A stretch of 5,957 bases of DNA from Bacteroidales bacterium GP4 (lineage in GTDB: Bacteria; Bacteroidota; Bacteroidia; Bacteroidales; Muribaculaceae). The notes beneath the pieces are model-generated. The model saw only the letters and a list, made by a program, of their open reading frames with translations. It was not told the origin of the DNA and did no database searches. Shown here piece after piece: positions 1 to 5,957 of the stretch. The position numbers and the translations under genes were made by a program. The first letter of the stretch is position 1; each line of letters opens with the position of its first letter. The DNA lies in NCBI GenBank assembly GCA_001701065.1, contig DAAL01000068.1, forward strand, positions 1-5,957. Reading direction: 5' to 3'.

Positions 1-239
1 CCATTCTCACGAAGTCCACAGCAAGTGCCGAAGTGGAAGCAGTGGCTGAATTCACCGGCGCTCCGGAGCAGTTGTGGCGTATAGAACAGCTTATCGACGG
101 TACTTACCGCATCATGCCCAAGAGCGTTCCCGGACATGACGAGGAATTGGTGCTCATCTCTATAGCTGACAGTACTCCTACTCTTGGCAAGTTTGATCCC
201 GAGAGCGATAACTCTAAATGGCGTTTCCGTGACCGTTAA
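1..239 (+). CDS. 3' end of a probable secreted glycoside hydrolase or carbohydrate-binding protein (beta-trefoil-like C-terminus, 5' truncated)
   Basis: The frame that starts at base 3 is open from the window edge to the TAA at 237-239, giving 78 residues of a protein whose start lies outside. A GTG at 33 could serve as a start, but the reading frame continues upstream without a stop, so a truncated longer gene is the simpler reading. The tail holds Q-L-W-R-I followed by D-G-T-Y-R-I, and then N-S-K-W-R-F close to the end. This rhythm of QxW-like repeats is typical of ricin-type beta-trefoil (CBM13-like) sugar-binding modules, which often sit at the C-terminus of Bacteroidetes glycosidases such as GH43 enzymes. 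The next gene starts 20 bp downstream with no visible promoter or terminator between, so they are probably co-transcribed. The catalytic part, if any, cannot be seen, and the trefoil assignment is from pattern only. Confidence 0.6.
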   Translation, partial: ILTKSTASAEVEAVAEFTGAPEQLWRIEQLIDGTYRIMPKSVPGHDEELVLISIADSTPTLGKFDPESDNSKWRFRDR

Positions 240-259
240 ACTATTAAAACTGAATTTTT

Positions 260-2791
260 ATGCTTAACCTTAAGTTTAGATTAGTATGCTCTGCTTTAGC
301 TGTGATGTCGGCAACGGCTGTGTCCACCGCTCAGAATCCGGTGATACGTGACCAGTTCTCAGCCGACCCCACTGCCAGAGTATTCAATAATAAGATGTAT
401 ATATATCCGTCGCATGATATACCGAGTCCTGTCGAAAAACTTAAAGAGTGGTTCTGCATGGCTGACTATCATGTGTTCTCCTCCGATAATCTTACCGACT
501 GGGAGGACCACGGAGTTATTTTAAGTCAGAACACAGTTCCTTGGGTGGATTCCGAATCCTATTCCATGTGGGCTCCTGACTGTGTGTATAAGAACGGCAA
601 TTATTACTTCTATTTCCCTGCCGCTCCTAAAGGCGGAAGAGGATTTAATGTGGGTGTGGCTATCGCACAGAATCCGGAAGGACCTTTTATGCCCATGCGT
701 CGTCCCATCGAGGGGATAAACGGTATAGACCCGTGTGTCCTTATTGACGATGACGGAACAAGCTACATTTATTGGTCCGGAATGGGAATACGCGGAGCGC
801 GTCTTGCCGATGACATGACCCGTCTTGCTTCGGAGCCGGTGGTTATAGAAGGACTTCCGGAAGGATTCAAGGAAGGGCCTTTTGTGTTCAAGCGTGAAGG
901 GAAGTATTATTGCACTTTCCCGTGGGTGAAGGATAAGACCGAGACCCTCGCTTATGCAATGGGCGACTCTCCGTTAGGCCCGTTTGAGTTTAAGGGAATT
1001 ATTATGGATGAATCACCTGTGGGATGCTGGACCAACCATCATTCGCTCGTGGAGTGGAACGGTCAGTGGTACTTGTTCTATCACCACAATGATTATTCGC
1101 CCACTTTCGACAAGAACCGCTCGGTGCGCATCGACTCCGTTCAGTTCAATCCTGACGGAACTATAGTGAAAGCAATCCCGACTCTTCGCGGTGTGGGAGT
1201 GTCCAATGCACGTGACCGCATCCAAATTGACCGTTACAGCGACATCTCGCGCAAGTCAGCTTCAATAAACTATCTCAATCCGGAAAATACATTTGACGGA
1301 TGGAAGACTATTCTTGCCAAGCGTGGAGCATGGGTGAGATACAATGCTGTGGACTTCGGTCAAAAGCCGGTGACTCATGTCACTGCACGTGTCAAGGCTC
1401 CTAAAGGCGGAACTCTATCGGTCTATGCCGACGGAATGACTAAGGATAAACTGATATCCACCATTAAACTTCCTGCGTCAAAGGAATGGAAAGATGTCCA
1501 GGTGGCTATCGACGGACAGGCTCCGCTGAAAATCCATGACCTGTACGTTCAACTCGGGTCAGGTAGCGACGTGGAGATTGACTGGATAGGATTTGATGCT
1601 CTTCCCTGGGACAAGGGCGCATTCCACAGCGGCGTATACCGTAACGTCTTTTCGGAAATGGGTTACACTGACGCTGAGATAAACGGAAAACTGCAAGCTA
1701 TATACGATTCATTGTTTCACGGCTCTAACAAAATCTATTTTGAAGTGGGCGACAGCCTTGGGTACATAAGCGACATTAAAAATAATGATGTGCGCACTGA
1801 AGGAATGTCCTACGGAATGATGATTGCCGTGCAGCTTGACAAAAAGGATGTTTTTGACCGCATCTGGCGGTGGAGCAAGAAGTACATGCAGCACCAGGAC
1901 GGCGAGCGCGAAGGCTATTTTGCCTGGAGCTGCCGCACTGACGGAACCCGTAACTCCGAAGGTCCGGCTTCCGACGGCGAATTGTACTATGTGACATCAC
2001 TTATTTTCGCTTCCAACCGCTGGGGCAACGACACCGGAATAAATTATCTTGCCGAAGCGCAGCGCATAATCGATTCTTCGATGCTCAAGGTGGGCAAAAC
2101 CCACTCGGCTCCGCTGATTAACGTGCAGCACAATCTGATAACCTTCACTCCTGACAACTGGGGCGGACGGTACACTGACCCGTCCTATCATCTTCCCGCT
2201 TTCTATGAGGTGTGGGCGCGTTATCTTAACGACGGACGCAGCGACTACTGGAACAGGTGCGCACAGCTCAGCCGCGAGTATCTTCACGCTTGCATCCATC
2301 CCGAAACCGGGCTTAACCCCGACTACAGCAACTATGACGGTTCTTTGCTCGGAAGCCGCGGCATAGTGGGTGACGCTTTCCGCTTCGACTCATGGCGAGT
2401 GCCCATGAACATAGCCCTTGACTATTCATGGTCATGCGCTGATAAGGACTGGCAGCGTGAGTACGGTAACCGCATACAAGGTTTCCTTTATTCACAGGGC
2501 ATCGACGACTTCGTGGATCAGTTCAATGTTGACGGAAGCCAAGTAGAGCATATACTTGGTGCCGGAGGGTATCGCAAGTTACGTCATTCTCTCGGTCTTG
2601 TAGCAACATCGGCTGCCGTTTCGCTCACTTGCAGCGACATGAAGAGCCGTGAATTTGTGGAAAGACTGTGGAATGCGAAGCATGAACCTTACGACGACGG
2701 ATATTTCGACGCTTATTATGACGGATTGCTGCGCCTGTTCGCGTTTATGCACTTGAGCGGAAATTATAGAGTAATAGAACCCAAAGCATAG
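260..2791 (+). CDS. Bifunctional GH43-CBM6-like-GH8 xylan-degrading enzyme (GH43 xylosidase/arabinofuranosidase fused to Rex-type exo-oligoxylanase)
   Basis: An 843-residue exported enzyme. Residues 1-24 form a Sec signal peptide (basic N-terminus, hydrophobic core, probable cut after S-T-A before Q25), with no lipobox Cys. Residues ~26-315 are a GH43 beta-propeller with its three acids visible: base D36 (S-A-D-P), pKa modulator D157 (G-I-D-P) and acid E205 (K-E-G-P). Residues ~320-447 resemble a CBM6-type beta-sandwich. Residues ~455-835 are a GH8 (alpha/alpha)6 barrel most like reducing-end xylose-releasing exo-oligoxylanase (Rex, EC 3.2.1.156): acid E514 (R-T-E-G-M-S-Y-G), substrate residue D572 (A-S-D-G-E) and base D710 (F-R-F-D-S-W-R). 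The spacings 514-572 and 514-710 (58 and 196) match the 58 and 193 I recall between the equivalent residues of Bacillus halodurans Rex. The ATG at 260 gives the signal peptide directly and follows an AT-rich leader without Shine-Dalgarno. The enzyme probably acts in the periplasm on xylo-oligosaccharides. Whether the GH43 part takes xylose or arabinose cannot be told from sequence. Confidence 0.9.
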   Translation: MLNLKFRLVCSALAVMSATAVSTAQNPVIRDQFSADPTARVFNNKMYIYPSHDIPSPVEKLKEWFCMADYHVFSSDNLTDWEDHGVILSQNTVPWVDSESYSMWAPDCVYKNGNYYFYFPAAPKGGRGFNVGVAIAQNPEGPFMPMRRPIEGINGIDPCVLIDDDGTSYIYWSGMGIRGARLADDMTRLASEPVVIEGLPEGFKEGPFVFKREGKYYCTFPWVKDKTETLAYAMGDSPLGPFEFKGIIMDESPVGCWTNHHSLVEWNGQWYLFYHHNDYSPTFDKNRSVRIDSVQFNPDGTIVKAIPTLRGVGVSNARDRIQIDRYSDISRKSASINYLNPENTFDGWKTILAKRGAWVRYNAVDFGQKPVTHVTARVKAPKGGTLSVYADGMTKDKLISTIKLPASKEWKDVQVAIDGQAPLKIHDLYVQLGSGSDVEIDWIGFDALPWDKGAFHSGVYRNVFSEMGYTDAEINGKLQAIYDSLFHGSNKIYFEVGDSLGYISDIKNNDVRTEGMSYGMMIAVQLDKKDVFDRIWRWSKKYMQHQDGEREGYFAWSCRTDGTRNSEGPASDGELYYVTSLIFASNRWGNDTGINYLAEAQRIIDSSMLKVGKTHSAPLINVQHNLITFTPDNWGGRYTDPSYHLPAFYEVWARYLNDGRSDYWNRCAQLSREYLHACIHPETGLNPDYSNYDGSLLGSRGIVGDAFRFDSWRVPMNIALDYSWSCADKDWQREYGNRIQGFLYSQGIDDFVDQFNVDGSQVEHILGAGGYRKLRHSLGLVATSAAVSLTCSDMKSREFVERLWNAKHEPYDDGYFDAYYDGLLRLFAFMHLSGNYRVIEPKA

Positions 2792-2799
2792 AAGAAGTC

Positions 2800-3816
2800 A
2801 TGAAAAAGAATATCATTTTCGTATTCGGCGGACTGTTGTTGCTGAGCGCATGCGGCGGTAACGGCAAAAGCACCGCTACAGTGGAGGAAACTGACTCTTT
2901 GCCTACATTTGAATTCGCAGGCAATCCCATTGTAAGGGATAAGTTTACCGCTGACCCTGCTCCTATGGTGCATGACGGACGATTGTATCTCTATGTGGGG
3001 CATGACGAGTTCTACGAAGGACAGGATTCAGCTTCAGGCGGCAAGGAATTTAACATCACCGAATGGCTTTGTTATTCCACTCCCGACATGAAGACCTGGA
3101 CTGACCACGGTTCAGTGCTTAAACCCACTGACTTTAAATGGGCTGTGGGCGAGGCTTGGGCTTCTCAGGTAGTGGAAAAGAACGGTAAGTTCTATTATTA
3201 CACCACTGTGCAGGGCGGTGAGCCTTATGTGGGTAAAGCCATAGGTGTCGCAGTTAGCGACAGCCCCACCGGTCCCTTTGTGGATGCGATAGGAAAGCCG
3301 CTGGTGAGCGACGACATGACTGACAACGGCAAGCGTGGCTGGTGGAACGACATCGACCCCACTGTGCTTATCGACGGTGATGATGCATGGCTCTGCTGGG
3401 GCAACGGAACTTGTTTCCTTGCCAAGCTTAAACCTAACATGATAGAGCTTGACGGTGAAATACAGGTGCTTGAGGTTCCACGGTATGTGGAAGGTCCTTG
3501 GCTGCACAAGGAGGGCGACCTCTATTATCTCACTTATGCCTCATTCGGAAAGGGCGGTGAGACGATTGCCTACGCCACTGCTCCGTCCATGGCTGGTCCG
3601 TGGACTCCCCGCGGTGAGTTGACCGGCAGCGCAGAGAACAGTTTCACAATACATCCGGGAATCATCGAGTTCAACGGCGCATGGTACTTGTTCTACCACA
3701 ACGCCGTGCTTGAGATTGACGGACACAAGGGTGCCATCGGTCGCCGTTCGGTGTGTGTCGATACATTGCGCTACGATGCTGATGGGCTGATGTTGCCTGT
3801 GATTCAGACAAAGTAA
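2800..3816 (+). CDS. GH43 family lipoprotein, probable arabinofuranosidase or beta-xylosidase
   Basis: A 338-residue single-domain GH43 enzyme starting 8 bp after the stop of the GH43-GH8 gene, so the two are almost certainly co-transcribed and possibly translationally coupled. A purine-rich GAAGAAG lies just before the ATG. Residues 1-18 are a lipoprotein signal peptide with lipobox L-S-A-C; C18 would be lipidated. The next residues (G-G-N-G-K) lack the acidic cluster that often marks surface export in Bacteroidetes, so a periplasm-facing anchor is a reasonable guess. The five-bladed propeller covers ~40-335. Visible catalytic residues are base D52 (T-A-D-P), modulator D186 (D-I-D-P) and acid E231 (V-E-G-P); H285 (I-H-P-G) fits the central His of the family. 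The overall pattern recalls arabinoxylan-directed GH43 enzymes (perhaps the XynD-like subfamily 29), but subfamily and substrate are inference. It has no accessory domain, unlike its upstream neighbour. Confidence 0.88.
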   Translation: MKKNIIFVFGGLLLLSACGGNGKSTATVEETDSLPTFEFAGNPIVRDKFTADPAPMVHDGRLYLYVGHDEFYEGQDSASGGKEFNITEWLCYSTPDMKTWTDHGSVLKPTDFKWAVGEAWASQVVEKNGKFYYYTTVQGGEPYVGKAIGVAVSDSPTGPFVDAIGKPLVSDDMTDNGKRGWWNDIDPTVLIDGDDAWLCWGNGTCFLAKLKPNMIELDGEIQVLEVPRYVEGPWLHKEGDLYYLTYASFGKGGETIAYATAPSMAGPWTPRGELTGSAENSFTIHPGIIEFNGAWYLFYHNAVLEIDGHKGAIGRRSVCVDTLRYDADGLMLPVIQTK

Positions 3817-3862
3817 TCGTGATGGTACAGTTTCTAAGATAAAATTATTGGTTAATAACGTT

Positions 3863-3905
3863 GGTCCTGCGTCACTGTTTATCGGCGGCGCGGGATTTTC
3901 TTTTT
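3863..3905 (+). terminator. Rho-independent terminator after the GH43 lipoprotein gene
   Basis: The segment TCCTGCG (3865-3871) pairs with CGCGGGA (3889-3895), giving a seven-pair GC-rich stem with one G-T wobble. Two further inner pairs are possible (3872-3873 with 3887-3888). The right arm runs straight into TTTTCTTTTT (3896-3905). It lies 47 bp after the stop codon at 3816 and on the same strand, as expected for the end of the upstream operon. The loop is rather long (13-17 nt), which lowers certainty slightly. Confidence 0.65.
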
Positions 3906-3982
3906 ATGGCAGTAACAGCGGCTGTGGTGAATCTTTTCATCGTAATTATGGGGTTTATTTCACAAAGTTAATTAAAATGGGG

Positions 3983-4003
3983 TACATATGTATTGAAATA
4001 CAT
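3983..4003. promoter_or_regulatory. Candidate operator: overlapping TACAT/ATGTA palindromes
   Basis: The half-site TACAT occurs at 3983-3987, inverted as ATGTA at 3988-3992, and again as TACAT at 3999-4003. This makes a perfect 10-bp palindrome (TACATATGTA) that overlaps a perfect 7+2+7 inverted repeat (ATGTATT-GA-AATACAT, 3988-4003). It ends 42 bp before the -7 promoter candidate, a position suited to an activator. A binding function is inference; AT-rich DNA makes short palindromes fairly often. Confidence 0.3.
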
Positions 4004-4023
4004 GCTTATTTGTTATAGGTGGA

Positions 4024-4033
4024 TGAAATTTCA
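4024..4033. promoter_or_regulatory. Palindrome TGAAATTTCA at the expected -33 position
   Basis: A perfect 10-bp palindrome whose right edge is 12 bp upstream of the candidate -7 element, so it overlaps the place where the Bacteroidetes -33 box would sit. A protein bound here would compete with RNA polymerase, or replace a missing -33 contact. It is short and AT-rich, so chance is a real alternative. Confidence 0.2.
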
Positions 4034-4045
4034 AATGATTATAGC

Positions 4046-4053
4046 TATATTTG
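4046..4053 (+). promoter_or_regulatory. Candidate Bacteroidetes -7 promoter element for the GH2 gene
   Basis: TATATTTG matches the Bacteroidetes primary sigma factor -7 consensus TAnnTTTG at every fixed position and lies 35 bp before the GH2 start codon, which would give a leader of about 30 nt. The partner -33 box (TTTG about 19-21 bp upstream) is not present at the normal spacing; the nearest TTTG is at 4009-4012, with 33 bp between. A weak or activator-dependent promoter is therefore possible. Confidence 0.5.
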
Positions 4054-4088
4054 TTCAAAATAAATTTTTAACCCCCATCTTAACCAAC

Positions 4089-5957
4089 ATGAAACGATTA
4101 TTAATACCGGTTATTACTGCATTTTTACTTGCCGGAACTTTGACTTCCAAGTCACGGGAAAGGGATTTGTTTGACAACAATTGGAGTTTTGCTTTCGGCA
4201 ATGCTTCGGATCCCGCCAAGGACTTCGGATGCGGAACGGAATACTTCAATTATCTCACTAAAGCCAACTCAATCCACAACGAGGGTCCTTATTCGCCCAA
4301 ATTCAAACCCGAGAAGTGGTGTGTGGAATGGAAAGAAGTGGAATTGCCCCATGACTGGGTAGTGCAGCTTCCTTTTGCCCGTGAGGCAAGCCATAGCCAC
4401 GGCTATAAGACAGTGGGGTACAAATATCCCGAAACAAGCGTGGGATGGTACCGTAAGACATTTTTTATTCCTGAGGATGACAAAGGAAAGCACATTTCAC
4501 TGCAGTTTGACGGAATATTCCGCGACGCTAAGGTGTGGGTCAACGGTTTCTACCTCGGAGAGGAGCCGAGCGGTTATGCCACTCAGGTGTACGACATTTC
4601 GGAATATCTGAATTACGGAGGAGAAAATCTTGTGACGGTGAGGGCTGACGCTACTCTTGAAGAGGGTTGGTTCTACGAAGGCGCGGGCATTTACCGCCAT
4701 GTGTGGCTTGACAAGACCGATGCTGTGCATGTGGCTCCTTTCGGCACGTTTGTTCACGCCTCTTTGGCTGAACCGTATGATAACGCCGAGGTGACTATAG
4801 AGACTACCGTTAATAATAAAGGTGTAGCTCCTGCCGACTATAAGATAGAACATAAGATAATTTCACCCGATGGAAAAGTTGTGGGAACCGACGAGGCTGT
4901 CGAGCAAAAACTGCTTGCCAAGGACTCCCGTAAGTCAGTAACTACAATCAATCTGGGTAATCCTCAGCTGTGGGACATCGACAATCCTCAACTTTATACC
5001 GTGGTGACCGATATTGTCCGTGACGGAAAAATCGTTGACACTTACAAAACCACCACGGGAATACGTGACGTGCGTTTCGATGCCGACAAGGGGTTTCTGC
5101 TCAACGGAAAGCATGTGAAGCTGAAGGGTGTGAACATGCATCAGGACCATGCCGGAGTGGGCGCGGCTATTCCCGACGCACTTCAGGCTTACCGACTCAA
5201 AGAATTGAAAAAATACGGTGTCAACGCTTATCGTTCGAGCCATAACCCCATGACTCCCGCCATGCTCGATGCCTGTGACTCCCTGGGAATACTTGTGCTG
5301 GAGGAAAACCGCCTTTCGGGCATCAATGACGAGCACACCCGATTGCTCCGTAGGATGATAGAACGTGACCGAAACCATCCTTCGGTGATATTGTGGAGCG
5401 TGGGCAACGAAGAGTGGGGAATCGAATGGAGCGAATACGGCGAGCGCATTTCGGAATCCATGCGTGAGTACTGCCACCGTTATGACCCCACACGCCTTAT
5501 GTGCTTTGCTTCAAGCAGCGGACCCACTGTGCTTGTGCCCGCTGACGTTGCCGGTTATAACTACATTTTGCAGAATCCGGTGGATGAACACCGTAAGAAC
5601 TATCCGCAGCGCATGGCTTTAGGCTCGGAGGAAACCACAGGATGCGGAACGCGCGGAGTGTACTACGATGACCGCGCCAACGGCAGAATGGCTTCGCTGA
5701 ACCGTTCCAAAACCGGTGCTGACAGCATGTACAATTGCATAGAGCGCGGATGGAAGTTCTACGATGAGCGCCCTTGGCTTGCCGGATTGTTCTACTGGAC
5801 AGGATTTGACTACCGTGGCGAACCTAATCCGCTGGAGTACCCTGCCACCGGCTCCGAATTCGGAATACTTGACTACTGCGGATTCCCAAAGGATGAGGCT
5901 TTCTATCTGAAATCATGGTGGACAGATGAGCCCGTCCTTCACATCTTCCCTCACTGG
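4089..5957 (+). CDS. GH2 family glycosidase, probable beta-galactosidase-like exo-enzyme (3' truncated by window)
   Basis: The ATG at 4089 opens 623 codons that run to the last base with no stop, so the C-terminus is missing; family members of this type are usually about 800-900 residues. Residues 1-~20 are a Sec signal peptide with no lipobox. The GH2 layout follows: sugar-binding jelly roll (~25-190, with P-H-D-W early and G-W-F-Y-E-G-A-G-I-Y-R late), immunoglobulin-like sandwich (~205-310), then a TIM barrel from ~315. The barrel shows H351-Q-D-H-A-G, S-S-H385-N-P, the acid/base E441 in G-N-E-E, and the probable nucleophile E514 in G-S-E-E. The 73-residue gap between these glutamates is close to the 76 in E. 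coli LacZ. The last visible residues (K-S-W-W-T-D-E-P) are the usual lead into a DUF4982-like domain, which would lie outside the window. Beta-galactosidase is most likely; beta-glucuronidase or another beta-glycosidase cannot be excluded. It has its own promoter candidate and no Shine-Dalgarno. Confidence 0.88.
   Translation, partial: MKRLLIPVITAFLLAGTLTSKSRERDLFDNNWSFAFGNASDPAKDFGCGTEYFNYLTKANSIHNEGPYSPKFKPEKWCVEWKEVELPHDWVVQLPFAREASHSHGYKTVGYKYPETSVGWYRKTFFIPEDDKGKHISLQFDGIFRDAKVWVNGFYLGEEPSGYATQVYDISEYLNYGGENLVTVRADATLEEGWFYEGAGIYRHVWLDKTDAVHVAPFGTFVHASLAEPYDNAEVTIETTVNNKGVAPADYKIEHKIISPDGKVVGTDEAVEQKLLAKDSRKSVTTINLGNPQLWDIDNPQLYTVVTDIVRDGKIVDTYKTTTGIRDVRFDADKGFLLNGKHVKLKGVNMHQDHAGVGAAIPDALQAYRLKELKKYGVNAYRSSHNPMTPAMLDACDSLGILVLEENRLSGINDEHTRLLRRMIERDRNHPSVILWSVGNEEWGIEWSEYGERISESMREYCHRYDPTRLMCFASSSGPTVLVPADVAGYNYILQNPVDEHRKNYPQRMALGSEETTGCGTRGVYYDDRANGRMASLNRSKTGADSMYNCIERGWKFYDERPWLAGLFYWTGFDYRGEPNPLEYPATGSEFGILDYCGFPKDEAFYLKSWWTDEPVLHIFPHW

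Larger units (their letters stand above)
3817..4088. other. Intergenic region separating the GH43 operon from the GH2 gene
   Basis: These 272 bp hold no convincing coding frame and are much richer in A and T than the flanking genes from about 3925 on. In order they contain the terminator hairpin, a small dyad ACAGC-G-GCTGT (3915-3925), a seven-base direct repeat ATGGGGT (3948-3954 and 3977-3983), a cluster of palindromes (3983-4003 and 4024-4033) and a promoter candidate. The long gap contrasts with the 20 and 8 bp gaps between the three upstream genes, which supports a separate transcription unit for the GH2 gene. Confidence 0.7.

Noticed and set aside
33..239. A stand-alone 68-residue gene starting at GTG 33
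   Set aside because: The same frame stays open upstream to the window edge and the sequence reads as a domain tail, so a truncated larger gene is more likely.
1997..2299. A 100-codon minus-strand open frame within the GH8 domain
   Set aside because: It overlaps strongly conserved GH8 sequence on the other strand and looks like no known protein.
3112..3507. A 131-codon open frame on the minus strand inside the GH43 lipoprotein gene
   Set aside because: It is antisense to the propeller region that carries the catalytic residues, and has no domain, promoter or start context.
3915..3925. Small dyad ACAGC-G-GCTGT as a possible hairpin or operator
   Set aside because: A one-base centre cannot form an RNA hairpin loop, and five-base arms arise easily by chance; there is no second copy nearby.
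3948..3983. Direct repeat ATGGGGT at 3948-3954 and 3977-3983
   Set aside because: Only seven bases in two copies 29 bp apart, not placed on a clear helical phase; too weak to call a binding site.
4935..5477. A 180-codon open frame on the minus strand, plus a 118-codon one at 4497-4853
   Set aside because: Both lie fully antisense to the GH2 gene, whose frame has clear family motifs throughout. The antisense translations show no recognisable domain and are shadows of codon bias.

Overview
This window reads as part of a plant-hemicellulose (xylan/arabinoxylan type) degradation locus from a gut-type Bacteroidales bacterium, plausibly Muribaculaceae or a Bacteroides relative. The reasons are the protein families, starts that mostly lack a Shine-Dalgarno, an AT-rich intergenic region with a Bacteroidetes-like -7 promoter element, and tightly packed glycoside hydrolase genes that all carry export signals. 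The assignment rests on sequence style; no taxonomic marker is present.

Layout: all recognisable genes are on the + strand. Positions 1-239 are the 3' end of a gene whose last ~79 residues look like a ricin-type beta-trefoil (QxW) tail. After 20 bp comes a large two-enzyme fusion (260-2791): a signal peptide, a GH43 five-bladed propeller, a CBM6-like beta-sandwich and a GH8 domain of the reducing-end exo-oligoxylanase (Rex) kind. Eight bp later is a single-domain GH43 lipoprotein (2800-3816). These three genes are very probably one transcript, which ends at a convincing hairpin plus T-run terminator (about 3863-3905). The remaining intergenic DNA holds overlapping short palindromes and a promoter candidate. 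It leads into a GH2 glycosidase (4089 to the window end) that is open through the last base, so its C-terminus is missing.

How they may work together (inference): the GH8 module would shorten xylo-oligosaccharides from the reducing end. The fused GH43 and the GH43 lipoprotein would remove xylose and/or arabinose. The GH2, under its own promoter, would remove another non-reducing-end sugar such as beta-galactose. Catalytic acids are visible in all four hydrolase domains, so none of them looks degenerate. No RNA genes, mobile elements or CRISPR repeats were seen. The most interesting items are the GH43-CBM-GH8 fusion, its possibly altered Rex loop, and the palindrome cluster upstream of the GH2 gene.
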